Below, in pieces: positions 38,301 through 45,620 of a stretch of 64,000 nt of DNA. Both the position numbers and the translations under genes were made by a program. The notes under the pieces are model-generated. The model had not been told where the DNA came from, searched no databases, and saw only the letters and a list, made by a program, of their open reading frames with translations. Source of the DNA: Diadema setosum (taxonomy: Eukaryota; Echinodermata; Echinoidea; Diadematoida; Diadematidae); assembly GCF_964275005.1 (NCBI RefSeq), contig NC_092685.1, positions 32,788,866 through 32,852,865 on the forward strand. The letters are read 5' to 3'. Positions within the stretch are counted from its first letter, which is position 1; each line of letters begins with the position of its first letter.

Positions 38301-38972
38301 TATATTTGTCATTGATGGTTTGGTGATTGCTTTTAGTCACAGCATTGAGACCACCATCATTTTATGTGCACCATCAGAAACTCATGTATCTTTTAAATAC
38401 TCACATGGCTTGACTACTGTGATGAGAAAAGTAGAAAGAAATAAAAATATGTTTATCTACAGGATGGAGTTCTTCATATGGTTATCATTTTCTTTTTATG
38501 AAATGTGCAATGTTTGCTTGATTCACTCATTCAACAACCAGTAAAGTTGTTCTTATTTTCAGATAGGTCCCTTGTGCTTTTGCAGAGAGTTGTGAAGACT
38601 AATTGTGAGATCAGATTGATGGCTTTTATATCTTTGGACTGTCCACTGTCTCTGGTGTTCTTTCCCTTGCCCCAGGCACCGGACTATTATCGCATCATCA
38701 AGCGTCCCATGGACTTTGCAGCCATGCAGACCAAGGTGAATGATTTCCAGTACTCAACCCCAGCAGAGTTCATAAGTGATGCTCGTCTCATCTTCACCAA
38801 CTGTCAGCAGTACAACAGGTGCACCAGCATGGAGTACAAGGCGGGCCTCAAGATGTCTGCATTCCTGGAGAAGAGACTGAAAGAGCTGGACATAGAGCCG
38901 GTGTCCAGCCCTCCAGCTGGCCATAAGGACCAGAACACACCCACATCCAGGAAGAGATCTAGGCAGCGATAA
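2203..38972 (+). CDS. BAZ1A: BAZ1A (ACF1), complete coding span of 24 exons, 1849 residues
   Basis: This encodes the large non-catalytic subunit of ISWI remodelling complexes (ACF, CHRAC), which pairs with SMARCA5/SNF2H to space nucleosomes in the nucleus. All exon joins keep frame and use GT-AG borders. Domains by residue: WAC about 20-128; charged coiled-coil linker 270-450; DDT about 464-535; WHIM1 about 595-650; WHIM2 about 825-860; WHIM3 about 972-1010; PHD1 1278-1322; PHD2 1435-1476; PHD3 1504-1545; bromodomain about 1720-1825. The N-terminal WAC, the TGRPGLTYQEA motif and the collinear match along the whole length favour BAZ1A over its paralogue BAZ1B. The bromodomain keeps the acetyl-lysine-binding Asn (N1798, in CQQYN). 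The protein is roughly 290 residues longer than human BAZ1A, mainly through the two additional PHD fingers and acidic and basic linkers. Introns total over 31 kb and are heavily colonised by transposable elements, all apparently tolerated. Confidence 0.95.
2340..2500. repeat. degenerate CCCTAA-like tract
   Basis: This part of BAZ1A intron 1 contains repeated words AACCCTAAAA, CAAACCCTAAAATC and CCCCTAACC with irregular spacing. It looks like a decayed telomere-type or low-complexity tract, not a true array. Confidence 0.4.
3092..3437. mobile_element. MITE-like element with long terminal inverted repeats
   Basis: The two ends are inverted copies. TATTGACCGATTC at the left matches GAATCGGTCAATA at the right. 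Further in, GGTGTCTCAGCCGACCCCCC matches GGGGGGTCGGCTGAGACACC. Arms are about 80-90 bases with a GC-rich centre. No coding capacity. Confidence 0.75.
3649..3924 (+). CDS. BAZ1A: BAZ1A coding exon 2: body of WAC domain
   Basis: Residues 38-130. It contains the family signature TGRPGLTYQEA and the segment CDDIFLFVKDRFFVGE that closes the WAC domain. Acceptor TTTTGTTTCAG and donor CAG|GTAATT; it enters and leaves in phase 2. Confidence 0.97.
4264..4419 (+). CDS. BAZ1A: BAZ1A coding exon 3: post-WAC linker
   Basis: Residues 130-182. CRVNRVIVPPQ aligns with the CRILQVLPP stretch that follows WAC in vertebrate BAZ1A, then an acidic SESSDDE patch. The acceptor at 4263 has a weak pyrimidine tract. 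A much stronger-looking acceptor at 4126 is rejected because its frame stops at 4278 and no donor in it preserves phase. Confidence 0.85.
5330..5428 (+). CDS. BAZ1A: BAZ1A coding exon 4: linker
   Basis: Residues 182-215. MYKYEVTSLQGSGTYI aligns with the LFKYKV segment of the vertebrate protein. Good pyrimidine-rich acceptor; donor CAG|GTCAGT. Phase 2 in and out. Confidence 0.88.
7601..8596 (+). mobile_element. GTCC-tract element, copy A
   Basis: It starts ATGCCTCCGCAACGAAG and ends GCGGAGGCATATCAGTCGCC, so the ends are short inverted repeats. Near the start is a GTCC tetranucleotide tract. The body has blocks reading like ATCTCAAGAACCGT and CATGGAACTTAGTATAT separated by clusters of AGGTCA. 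Non-autonomous; no transposase frame. Confidence 0.8.
8662..8749 (+). CDS. BAZ1A: BAZ1A coding exon 5: linker
   Basis: Residues 215-244. SRKRGLYTRDKNKLYLKHHC matches SRRKHLFSRDKLKLFLKQHC of vertebrate BAZ1A almost position by position, so the exon is certain despite its small size. It ends in phase 0 and lies just after a 1 kb transposable element. Confidence 0.95.
9090..9342 (+). CDS. BAZ1A: BAZ1A coding exon 6: linker with acidic patch
   Basis: Residues 245-329. RFEEFFAGPPPNFSSTPAKR corresponds to the DFSYFFPDDPPTF region. It then runs into an Asp/Glu-rich stretch and a lysine-rich end. The acceptor at 9089 gives the same spacing to the RRFEEFF motif as in vertebrates, which is why I prefer it to the alternative AG a few codons downstream. 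Confidence 0.85.
9978..10267 (+). CDS. BAZ1A: BAZ1A coding exon 7: charged coiled-coil
   Basis: Residues 329-425, almost entirely Lys, Glu, Arg, Gln and Ala in helical heptad-like arrangement (for example KLKQERLAEKMLRKQKM). This matches the long charged helix upstream of DDT in BAZ1A. Ends in phase 0. Confidence 0.93.
10635..11420. mobile_element. poly-G hairpin MITE, copy 1
   Basis: The ends are TTTAACCCTAATAAGACTGG and CCAGTCTTTTTAGGGTTAAG, inverted repeats containing TTAGGG. Just inside each end is a G-run/C-run hairpin (18 G at 10681 paired with C-rich GGGCCCCCCCT; and GGGGGGGGGG..CCTTTTAGGCCCCCCC at the right). The interior is AT-rich and non-coding. Confidence 0.8.
11459..11554 (+). 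CDS. BAZ1A: BAZ1A coding exon 8: entry to DDT
   Basis: Residues 426-457. The motif YMKEYMRPRDDLECDD aligns with YLKQWSKPREDMECDD, the conserved block just before the DDT domain. Acceptor follows a poly-G element that ends at 11420. Confidence 0.96.
12196..12846. mobile_element. poly-G hairpin MITE, copy 2, truncated with internal duplication
   Basis: The right end GAGGGGGGTGG..CCCCCCTGGCCTGATTAGGGTTAAG matches copies 1 and 3. Its interior contains two tandem units of about 265 bases (12196 and 12461, both starting AAAAGTTGTAAATCACATCA). The left terminus was not found. Confidence 0.65.
12980..13118 (+). CDS. BAZ1A: BAZ1A coding exon 9: DDT domain, first half
   Basis: Residues 458-504. ELFGDCVLLLEFLHAFGD and EDFPDGVSL are the core of the DDT domain, the helical module that docks the ISWI ATPase. 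Phase 0 in, phase 1 out. Confidence 0.97.
13181..13273. mobile_element. small palindromic MITE, copy in BAZ1A
   Basis: Ends TTAACCCGTTGAAG and GCAATGGGTTAA. The interior has CCTGCCCGAGTATACTCAGG. A second copy is found in PALS1. Confidence 0.65.
13838..13990 (+). CDS. BAZ1A: BAZ1A coding exon 10: DDT domain, second half
   Basis: Residues 504-555. MLEEALTSNKVDGSLYDIMR continues the DDT helices, then an acidic EEDEVEWKSELEEQ stretch. The donor at 13991 (AAAG|GTACAAG) restores phase 1; the open frame continues past it to a stop at 14178, but that tail is not conserved. Confidence 0.92.
14662..14763 (+). CDS. BAZ1A: BAZ1A coding exon 11
   Basis: Residues 555-589. TRAATAALAWPVVHQG corresponds to SAVASLAAAWPQLHQG of vertebrate BAZ1A, the helix between DDT and WHIM1. 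Phase 1 in and out. Confidence 0.95.
14849..14905. mobile_element. truncated Tigger-like MITE end
   Basis: ACAGTGCACTCCTGTTACAA and GGAACACGGTTATATCGAAAT match the left end of the intact element at 20597. The right end is missing. Confidence 0.55.
15167..15377. mobile_element. TA-flanked MITE, 211 bases
   Basis: Left terminus CTGTACGAGCTGAAAT and right terminus ATTTCAGCTCGTACAG are perfect inverted repeats, flanked by TA on both sides. TA duplication points to the Tc1/mariner superfamily. The interior is rich in TTCGCG words. Confidence 0.85.
15545..15584. repeat. TTTTTG hexamer microsatellite
   Basis: Six or more direct copies of TTTTTG in BAZ1A intron 11. Confidence 0.9.
15847..16071 (+). 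CDS. BAZ1A: BAZ1A coding exon 12: WHIM1
   Basis: Residues 589-664. TEIIRLHFLSSGAQ and WRYQQRGGYTCHDDPGLE match the SEILRLHILASGAD and YRYQKRGGFDATDD blocks of WHIM1, a region that contacts the ISWI partner and linker DNA. A poly-C run follows in the intron. Confidence 0.97.
16965..17130 (+). CDS. BAZ1A: BAZ1A coding exon 13
   Basis: Residues 664-719. KMKILKTLTNQLLTYVTMRDVIE parallels KMKILHALCGKLLTLVSTRDFIE, then a charged helix (ELKELQRQEQRREKEE). Phase 1 in, phase 2 out. Confidence 0.96.
18032..19145 (+). CDS. BAZ1A: BAZ1A coding exon 14: long exon with WHIM2 and WHIM3
   Basis: Residues 719-1090, the largest exon. YSVTPLGEDRYFRRYWKF is the WHIM2 signature. QWAFYNDPSDVDKLVESLN and RGFREAALRDALQQEKAKL form WHIM3. 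LREQILDIEDRMWQGALGF leads into the next exon. Between them lie Ser/Thr/Asn-rich, poorly conserved linkers. The donor GTACGC at 19146 is used; the frame would otherwise stop at 19223. Confidence 0.95.
19670..19845 (+). CDS. BAZ1A: BAZ1A coding exon 15
   Basis: Residues 1091-1149. PDRAGWVEAIEQGSYD matches the TDRHIWRSALESGRYE block that follows WHIM3 in vertebrates. The rest is variable. Phase 0 in, phase 2 out. Confidence 0.9.
20261..20983. mobile_element. fold-back element with a MITE inserted in it
   Basis: Ends GGTATTCTGAAATCCTTCCT and GAAGATTTTCCGAATACC are inverted repeats. Both halves are full of CCTAAG/CTTAGG words (for example TCCTAAACTTAGGA), able to fold on themselves. The 20597-20782 element sits inside. 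Confidence 0.65.
20597..20782. mobile_element. Tigger-like MITE, 186 bases, intact
   Basis: CAGTGCACTCCCGTTATAAC and GTTATAACGGGAGTCCACTG are inverted termini directly flanked by TA duplications. The GTTATAACGAA repeats are typical of non-autonomous pogo/Tigger relatives. Confidence 0.85.
21293..21453 (+). CDS. BAZ1A: BAZ1A coding exon 16
   Basis: Residues 1149-1203. NTPDATDNVVRDLACALLQV followed by DDKYLKAPL parallels the SVVHYLAMALFQIEQGIERRFLKAPL helix. Pyrimidine-rich acceptor; phase 2 in, phase 1 out. Confidence 0.93.
21679..22452. mobile_element. poly-G hairpin MITE, copy 3
   Basis: It begins TTAACCTAACCTAGGCCGGG, has a G-run at 21717, and ends in a G/C hairpin followed by GGCCTAGTTAGGGTTAAG. 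The GTCGACTGCGCGATTGC block parallels GTGGATCGCGCAATCGC of copy 1. Confidence 0.78.
23631..23717 (+). CDS. BAZ1A: BAZ1A coding exon 17: small acidic exon
   Basis: Residues 1203-1232, a Lys/Glu-rich linker (RNRKKQEEEKAEEEEDTEE). There is little homology to go by, but borders CACAG and AAG|GTATCT are sound and the phase (1 to 1) is the one needed to join exons 16 and 18. Confidence 0.75.
24107..24883. mobile_element. poly-G hairpin MITE, copy 4, opposite orientation
   Basis: Internally it is the reverse complement of copy 1 (CTCAAAAATGTGATTTCATGT against ACACAAAATCACGTTTTTGAG). G-run/C-run hairpins at both ends; the right end CCCAGTCTTTTTAGGGTTAAG is intact, the left end is partly lost. Confidence 0.78.
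25156..25391 (+). CDS. BAZ1A: BAZ1A coding exon 18: PHD1, first part
   Basis: Residues 1232-1310. SLSQIFLHLATLERSVTW and NKSILKARC match the block before the vertebrate PHD finger. The finger begins CRMCRRGGNPEQMLLCDGCN and has the HHMFC ligands. This is the orthologue of the single vertebrate PHD. Confidence 0.97.
25627..25940 (+). CDS. BAZ1A: BAZ1A coding exon 19: PHD1 end and long acidic tract
   Basis: Residues 1311-1415. VPQGDWFCKDC closes PHD1. From about residue 1340 the exon is nearly pure Glu, Asp and Ser for roughly 70 residues, encoded by GA-rich triplets. Such tracts in chromatin factors can contact histones; that role is inference here. Phase 0 in, phase 2 out. Confidence 0.95.
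26191..26875. repeat. possible inverted-repeat element
   Basis: TGAGCCTCGACACT and GTAGCCC..AAGGCCACC near the left are mirrored by GTGGCCCTAGGCTACC and TGTCAAGCCTTGGCTCA on the right. Matches are imperfect, so this is a weak call. Confidence 0.35.
27261..28556 (+). mobile_element. GTCC-tract element, copy B
   Basis: Same family and orientation as the copy at 7601-8596, with identical terminal words (ATGCCTCCGC and GCGGAGGCAT) and GTCC tract. An internal block starting TACATAAAATTTCACTATTT occurs twice (about 27503 and 27652), so the copy is longer by a tandem duplication. Confidence 0.8.
28789..28985. repeat. repeat rich in CTCCCTGATT
   Basis: The left part AGCTGCCAAGTCTCCCTGAT and the right part ATGTTGGCAGACCT are weakly inverted. 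CTCCCTGATT recurs three times. Non-coding. Confidence 0.4.
29438..29641 (+). CDS. BAZ1A: BAZ1A coding exon 20: PHD2
   Basis: Residues 1415-1483. It carries a complete finger CQSC..GQLILCHEC..VYHRECLDPPL..WHCPLC (C4HC3 ligands all present). The type resembles PHD fingers of Mi-2/CHD and TIF1 proteins. Human BAZ1A lacks it; Drosophila Acf1 has a second finger. The intron before it, 3.5 kb, carries a 1.3 kb transposable element. Confidence 0.93.
31922..32157 (+). CDS. BAZ1A: BAZ1A coding exon 21: acidic stretch and PHD3
   Basis: Residues 1483-1562. SEEEEEDSDEEGNEHDNV is followed by a second intact C4HC3 finger CTRCRHGGQLVCCDTC..AFHMECC..VPRGQWECEDC. The acidic residues directly before the finger resemble the layout between PHD1 and PHD2. 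Phase 2 in, phase 1 out. Confidence 0.94.
33115..33240 (-). pseudogene. possible THAP-domain exon relic
   Basis: On the minus strand an open segment reads KKLLRRQDKFEITVRSRLCS, then RHFDREQIKKRW. SRLCSRHF is the C-x2-H end of THAP (C2CH) zinc fingers, preceded at the usual distance by a charged basic stretch. It is followed by a donor-like CAG|GTGGGT. THAP fingers occur in P-element-type transposases. The first two cysteines are not found, so this is a fragment at best. Confidence 0.4.
33405..34810. mobile_element. AGCTCACCTGAGC element with about 310-base tandem units
   Basis: It starts TTAGCTCACCTGAGCC and ends ACTCAGGTGAGCGCTAG (inverted). A GTCGTGC heptamer tract (33466-33525) is followed by repeats starting TACATTTTCATCTTCTTCTT at about 33535, 33857, 34167, 34503 and 34681 (last partial). 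C- and G-runs of up to 23 bases are included. Inserted within the 32716-35108 transposon. Confidence 0.8.
35219..35623 (+). CDS. BAZ1A: BAZ1A coding exon 22: basic Ser/Pro-rich linker
   Basis: Residues 1562-1697. It is low complexity, rich in Lys, Arg, Ser, Pro and Gln, with clusters such as NTPEPTPTPPSRNSKN and SESTDSESSQEE that could be phosphorylated. No domain; likely disordered linker before the bromodomain. It follows a 2.4 kb nested transposon. Confidence 0.93.
36217..37614. mobile_element. GTCC-type element with 157-base tandem monomers
   Basis: The ends GTCCCCGCCG and CGGCGGGGAC are inverted repeats. After a GTCC/GTGC tract come eight head-to-tail units, starting near 36353, 36501, 36659, 36817, 36975, 37125, 37282 and 37439. 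Each contains TTTGACCTTTGACCTTGA. The first unit is more diverged than the rest. It lies in BAZ1A intron 22. Confidence 0.8.
37868..37965. repeat. poly-C / AAAT-rich low-complexity tract
   Basis: A short C-run is followed by A-rich AAATAAATAAAT repeats in BAZ1A intron 22. Confidence 0.9.
38130..38293 (+). CDS. BAZ1A: BAZ1A coding exon 23: bromodomain, helix Z and loop
   Basis: Residues 1697-1751. It has a Ser-rich start, then LTKCENLLKELIKHRDAGPFLNAVSKRS, the first helix and start of the ZA loop of a bromodomain. Ends in phase 0. Confidence 0.95.
38676..38972 (+). CDS. BAZ1A: BAZ1A coding exon 24: bromodomain core and stop
   Basis: Residues 1752-1849 and stop TAA. APDYYRIIKRPMDFAAM and EFISDARLIFTNCQQYN are canonical bromodomain blocks, with the conserved Tyr and Asn of the acetyl-lysine pocket. 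The tail (TPTSRKRSRQR) is basic and could act as a nuclear localisation signal. Confidence 0.97.
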   Translation, partial: APDYYRIIKRPMDFAAMQTKVNDFQYSTPAEFISDARLIFTNCQQYNRCTSMEYKAGLKMSAFLEKRLKELDIEPVSSPPAGHKDQNTPTSRKRSRQR

Positions 38973-41900
38973 GAATAAGTCCTGCACTCCTTCTCAGGTT
39001 ATTAGGGGAATACAATGGGGATTAGTTTGGCACAATAAGTGCGGTGTATTTTTTTACTCTTACATGTGTGTTAACAGTTGTATGTAATATTGCAGGTTTG
39101 ATTTATATCTGAAGTATCATTTCTCTCTTTTTCTTTTCCTTCTGTTTTCTAATTTACGTTATTGTGCTAGTTAAGAGAAAGACAAATACATTAGTTGGTT
39201 TTAAAAACCTATGCCCTTATCAATGATCTGCAAGTTAAATGAAGCTTGAAGTTCTGTCATAGTTGTGTGTCTGTTCATTTTGATATTTTTGAAATGCTTT
39301 TTTCTTTTTGATTGAAAAGAAGAAACAAGGCAGTTCCAATTTCAGGACCATGTAGATACACACCTATCCGGTGAGATGGTCGGTAGTATATAGAAAAAAA
39401 AAAAAAACTTTCTGAGTTTTCAAGCATCTTTTCAACTTCCCTTGTGTTTGCATGCATTTGAAGTGTGTTGAGTGTGTGTGCTTCACATAGGCTATGATTA
39501 AAAAAAAAAAAAACATCTTTCTATGGAGAGTGGGTGTATTTACAGCTTACTTACACAGTGTTGCATGTTATGTCTTCACGGTTTTGCTTGCCAAGTGGGC
39601 CAGTGAATGAGAGCTACACTGGCCAACATGCCAAATTTCCTGGTAGAAACGGCCTGCATTGTGACTGGAGCAACCCCAACCAGGTTTGTTGGCTCATTTA
39701 TGCTCATGTCAATGCAATTTGGTTAAGGGAACAGAAAAAAATACTTAGGATGCAAAGAAATTTTCTGTAGAATGCAGGCATAAAATGAACACATCAGGGA
39801 ATGAATCATTCTAATAGAATGACTAGGAAGAGTGAATTCTTCAAGCCAGATGATGAATGGCTTTGCAGCATTCTGCCAAAGGTAGGAAAATTTGCAAACA
39901 TACAGTAAAATATTATGCTCTGCATTCGTAATGCAGTAGCGTTTATTTGCACTCCATGGGAAACAGACACAATCTGGATTGTGTGGATTTCTCTGTGTTT
40001 GTGTGTTGTGAACAGCCTGTCTGTACACCGCTGGTGACAAAAAACAGAAACAAAAGAACTTGCCTATTTGAAATCTCATCAGATTCATGTGTTTCAAATT
40101 ACTGGTATGATTTATATATCTGCCTTTTGAAGTGTACAGCCAGAGGAAAAAAAAAAAAAAAAAATCAGTGATAGTATGAAATTTTGTGTAGCATGCTAGA
40201 ATGATGCATTAGTTTGCAAAAATACCAGGCCTGAGAGGTTCTTGTTGAAACTATGTGCATAAAAGGTGATTTCACTAGTACTGTTACACAGCCCAGAAGA
40301 AAATAGTGCTACTGAAGTCACCAAAGGCACACAGTTTAACCAGAACCTCAAACAGTGGCCTGGTATATTTGTTTATACCTCTCCCAATGAATTTTAAGAG
40401 TAACAGCAATGTAAAGTGGGTGCTTGACTGAGCTAAAGTTATCCCTTTTTTTCACGCACAAAATTACAATGGGAAAGTGTATGCATCAACTGCGCAATGT
40501 CCTTTATCTCGCAAAGTGTAGATGCCATGCATTTCTTGGTAGCAAATTGTACTGTGACATGATGTTTCATGCATTAAAATACATGATTGTGACAAGAGTG
40601 GTATGCGTGCGCCATGACAGCATGGTATAGTTTTGTTGTTGTTGTTTGTTTTTTTTTTCCTAGGGAAATAGTTGGACAAGGATTTTCATGGTGAAAATAT
40701 GTTATGTCACTTTCAATTCCCTCGACCATTCAGAGCACAAGAAATAATTCGTAAGGGACATGATCTTTCATATATCCCTTCAATAAATAAATGATTCATA
40801 TGAAAAGAAAAAGATGATAAAATCCCCCCCCCAAAAAAAAAAAAAAAAAAAAAATCAGAATAAGATAGAACAGATGTCGACGTTGTATAATTTTTTGTAT
40901 TGATAAAGCGTCACCCCTGATTATTGAGTGTTCTTTTTTCTTCTGTTTTTTTCGGGCTTGTATTGCATCATGATATGTGACTTCCATAGTTAGGAGAACT
41001 GCTACTGATGTAGCTTTAAATACCATACATGATATCAAAATTGCAAGGATATGGTGACTGAGAAATCAGACTTGTGCACACCCACTGCAGTGACAATACA
41101 CCTTTGGAATTGTGCAAATATAGTGCAAAGGTGTAAGCAAAGGTGTGCTTTGACATTGCACTTTACCGAGTAGCTTTTAGAGTCAAAGGTCTTGGGTGAA
41201 AAGGTCACAGCAGTTATTCCTTTGATGTATGATGTCAGACAAATATCTCAGGGGCGTACAGTGACCATTTATACTGTGACTCGTACTGGTTGGATTGATG
41301 GGTAGTTTGGATTGACATTTATATCATTAAAAAAAAAAAAATCATTCTTTTGCCTGTTTTCATTGTAAAATTGAGGAAAACTGTCACACTACCAGTTATG
41401 TTAACTGACATGGACCAGTGCACACCAGGAGCAAGATGGCTGTGTTTGGTCAGTGTAGCTTCCTCTGAGAGATTTTTGTTGTGACCTTTTACAAACAAAA
41501 TAGTGTCATATTCCAGGCTCTTGAGGTGTCTGTAAATCAAATAGAAAAAAAAAGTCCTAATCATCAATATATTGGGACATATTCATGTCTTCTTTCAAAT
41601 AAAATCTGTGTGCTTTACAGTGGAGCTCACAACAAAATTTGAATGACCATTTACATGCATGAATCACTGTGAACATTAGTGAAACTTCAAAGCAAAGTAT
41701 TGTTATTGGTGACTGTTGGTGATGGTAGTCTTAAGTTCTGTAATTGTGATTCAGAGTTTAGTTACAGAAAATGATTGTGTTTTAGAAAGGTAATGATTCA
41801 AATGCTTGCAGCATGTTCACAAAGAGTCACTGCGATAGACATGCTTGATTATTAAAGTCTTATGTGTTTGAAGATGTTTTCACATGTTCAGTACTATGTC

Positions 41901-43630
41901 AGAAGGGATTCTAATTTTTCTGCACAATTTCCAGGTGACAGCTTATTGGCCATTGTAGATGCCTGTTTGGTTCATATTTTTTTGTACAACCATAAAAAGA
42001 ACACACCTTGGTTTTTCAAGTGATAAGCCTCGACTTTTTATGGTTAATGTATGTGTAGAGAGAAAAATGTTGTGCAAATCGAGGCTTGAATTTTGAAAGT
42101 GTTTGAATTCATGATAAGATTAAAAAAAAAAAAAAAAGCCAGCCAGTAAAATTAGTATTATCCCTATTCAGGAGAAAAGTTTGCCATTTCCAACCTTGGA
42201 GAATATACATTGCATTTTTGCTGTGGGAAGCAATATTTTCGCAAATTGTTCATAAAATCCTCAAAAATGAACACACTGAGAAGCTCTGTACACCGTTCAA
42301 TGATTCATGCTTCAAGCATATCTACATCTTGAACCTGGTCATTGCTGTTTTCCTGGGAAAGATACAAAAGAATGGAAATATTGCATGCATTAGATAACAT
42401 CTTCACTTTCTGTGTTTTTGTTACAAGCAGCTTGTCTACCTCTGGCAAATTAAATCTAATTTGCTGTCAGTGCTATGTGACTTTGTAGTCATGACTATTA
42501 CTATTAAAGAAGTTTCACAACTTGACATTGATAGTCAGTTGAATTGCCTTGGCACCAGCAAGGAACATTCTACAGGGAGAGAAAAGAGGAACAAAGGAAT
42601 CCCTTGTCATGTGTGTTGCTGTCACACAAAAAGTCAAAATGAGGCTCATCAACTCAGAACTTTGAGTGGTTGGAGAGGGAAGTATACAGATGCCACACTT
42701 TGTCATGCCAATTTGCTCAAAAGTTTGTCGGAAATGATTCATGATTATGAGAATTGTATTTAGATACTGTCCTTTTTTTGTTATTCCCTTTTCATTTTCA
42801 TCTACGGTTGTCAGTGGTGTATATAAATTTTTCATGCTAGCTTCAGTTGTGATGGTTTAGTAACTTTTTGTATTTGTTCCTTAGAGATTAAGAAAAAGAA
42901 AGATATCTTGTGTGGTTGTACCATGATGAACACATCTGAAGGAATACATCTTAAGATGTAAATGTTGTTTTAAACATTTGTAATGTAGATAAAACTTGTC
43001 CCTAGATTGTGTTCAGTGCACTTGATATCTTACCTTTTTCTATCCTTCAGTTTTCCTCTAGAAATTCACACAAATAGATAAGGATTGAACGCTGTAAAAC
43101 GTAACATATTTTGTCCTCATTTTGTACGGCATGTACAGATGTGTAAATAGTTGTTTGCAACGTTTTTTTGTATTCCAGCGTGACTTTAGATAACATTTAA
43201 TGTATGTGTACTTCCATTCCAAGAAATCTTGTAACCTATGTTCTCTGTTTAGATAGGGGTAAAGATGAGTTTCTTAAATCTGTGAGGGGAAAAAATAAAA
43301 AATACTTTGTCCACACGAGAAAACAGCACGAATTATCTTAAGTCATTTATTCTATTGCACATCAATACTACAGTTGACCTAGTTTATTTCACAGTGGAAA
43401 AGAAAATAGAAATCCATAGATGAAGCCTTATACTGATCTAATTTATGAGCTGTATATACATCCATCAATTTACTTCACTTATTTATAGTGTAGAGACATT
43501 CAGCGTCTTCTCTTGATTTATTCAAAGAAAGGAAAATTGTTGTACTGTTGCATGTGTGACTCCACACCTTCAGAACTGCAGTCTGTACAGGATGTATGAA
43601 TAGTAATAAAATTTGGTTGAGGACCAGATC
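38973..43630 (+). other. BAZ1A: probable BAZ1A 3' UTR and flank
   Basis: No conserved frame is found in this AT-rich stretch. Several AATAAA hexamers occur (about 40784, 41600, 43297). The one at 43605 is followed by a GT-rich run and is the best-looking poly(A) site, implying a 3' UTR of up to 4.6 kb. Poly-A and poly-T tracts are frequent. Actual end use cannot be told from sequence. Confidence 0.35.
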
Positions 43631-43999
43631 AAGTGGTGGTTTTGTTCTGCTATGGTGTTGCACTTAATTTTTTCTTTCTTTTGCATTGTTTTCCTTTTTA
43701 TTTAAAAAAAAGAAAGAAGAGAGTTGGTGAGTGAATGAAGCAGAGTGATTTCCAAGGCAGCATTGCAGTATTGACTATCTTTGAAATTCCAGTCAAAATT
43801 CAATTCAACCTGGGGTTTTTCTTTTTCTTTTTTTTTTTTTTCTTTTTTTTTTTTGGGGGGGGGGGGTGTGTCTGAATGCAACTGGCATCTCTATTCAACC
43901 ATGCACTGGCAAGAATCTGTTAATGATGTGTTGTTTAGGTGATGTGGTTTAAGAAGCCTACAGAAACTTGGATAGTAAAAGTAAAGGTAAAACTTGCTA

Positions 44000-44414
44000 C
44001 AGTTCGACCTCGATTATCCGGCCATGTCGGGACCGGCGCTCATCCGGATAAGCGAATTGGCCAGATATGGGAGATATAGCTGCCGTCCCTTTGCACTGGC
44101 AGCTAGGCAGGTAGCGTACCCGGCAGCGGTGGTGTAATCTATGCTAAGCCTGCGCAAAATTGTAGTCCCTTCTTCACAAAATAAAGTATATCTTTATGTG
44201 AAAATCATACATGTTTTACCTCATTAGATATTGAGAAACCTATCATGCACATTTAATGAAATTAGTGAAATCGATCTATGAAAAGATGTTAAAGTCACTG
44301 TTTTTTCTCAGTTTTTGGATAAAAAAAAAAAAAAAAGAGTCCTTCACTGCGAGAACGCGTCTGGATAATAGAGATTTCTGGATAAAAGGAGGCTGGATAA
44401 TCGAGGTTGAACTG
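44000..44414. mobile_element. pogo/Tigger-like MITE between the two genes
   Basis: CAGTTCGACCTCGATTATCC and GGATAATCGAGGTTGAACTG are inverted termini flanked by TA. The GATTATCCGG motif is typical of pogo/Tigger ends. 415 bases, no coding frame. Confidence 0.85.
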
Positions 44415-44567
44415 TATTTGTAAACAATGACATTTCCAAAATCTAATAGTTACACCAGTGGCAAATATCTTTTTTGGGGAACTCGGAAAATGTTTTCTTG
44501 ACATGCACAGTTTTTGTATCTTCTTTTCTCCAAAAAGGAAAAAAAAAAGAAGAAGAATGAAGCAGCC

Positions 44568-44592
44568 ACTCCACACACACACACACACACAT
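44568..44592. repeat. CA microsatellite
   Basis: Run of CA dinucleotides in the intergenic region. Confidence 0.95.
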
Positions 44593-44763
44593 TCTTGTCA
44601 CAGCATACTCTTGTAGGACACCCACAGTAAGTTTGTCCCACAAACGTATACTAAATAAAGCCCAAATCTATTGTTTGCAGTTGTGGGACCCTTGTATACG
44701 CTTGTGGGACCATTATCCTCAGGAATTTCTTTTGTAGGTTGTTCTACAACAGTATGTCGTGCC

Positions 44764-44800
44764 TACACACACACACACACACACACACACACCCACACAA
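44764..44800. repeat. CA microsatellite
   Basis: Second run of CA dinucleotides, slightly interrupted. It lies just past the likely PALS1 poly(A) site, where on the minus strand it is TG-rich. Confidence 0.95.
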
Positions 44801-44904
44801 ACAAATTATGCTTAACCTCTACTCATTACATATTCTTCACAGCAAATGTCTTGTTCTCAACAACAGAAACAGAAATAGGGAGACAAATATGACAAAAGGT
44901 CACT

Positions 44905-45582
44905 CTTATGTTTGTGTCTGAAATGATTTATTTTATCAGTTATTGATAGAAAAAATGTGCACACCAGCAGTTATGATATAAAGTAATAATAGTGATAACT
45001 AGATTGTACAAATCTCTGTCATAAAAGGGCTGTACAGGGGGAATAACACAAATTGGAATACTGCTGCTTGTCTATAAATGGCACAGTCATATGGTCAATG
45101 GTGTCAGGAATATATCTTTTCTCCTAATTATGTTACACTAGTTTAGTGATGAAATACAACACCCCGAAGTCTCCACATCAGTTTATAAAATAGCCTTCAT
45201 CTCTCGTAAAAATATACACGTCATTATGCAGTAATGCAGTGGATAACACACTGATAAAATGTTACAAAATGCATAAAAGGAGTGGTATTGAGCAATCAGT
45301 ATACATACATATAAAAGATGAACTCTGGCTGAATAAAATTACATGAATGTGTGAGGGAATACAATGGAAGAGGAATACGCTTCACACCAAAAAGGTAAAA
45401 AAAAAAGAAGGATTTGAGATATGCACGAGTGAATAAAAACTTTAAGCATTTCTAAATATAAATTAAAACTGAACAATTAGCACTAAACTTCAACGACTTC
45501 TTGAAAATATTGTAGCAATTGAGAAATTAAAATTATTGCAATCTTTCTCTGAGCTTTGGTTGGTCCAGAAGGGGGATTTTCT

Positions 45583-45620
<38 letters not shown>

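Noticed and set aside
42461..42835. Overlapping 100- and 106-residue frames on both strands
   Set aside because: They lie in the likely BAZ1A 3' UTR; no domain, no splice context, no recognisable homology.
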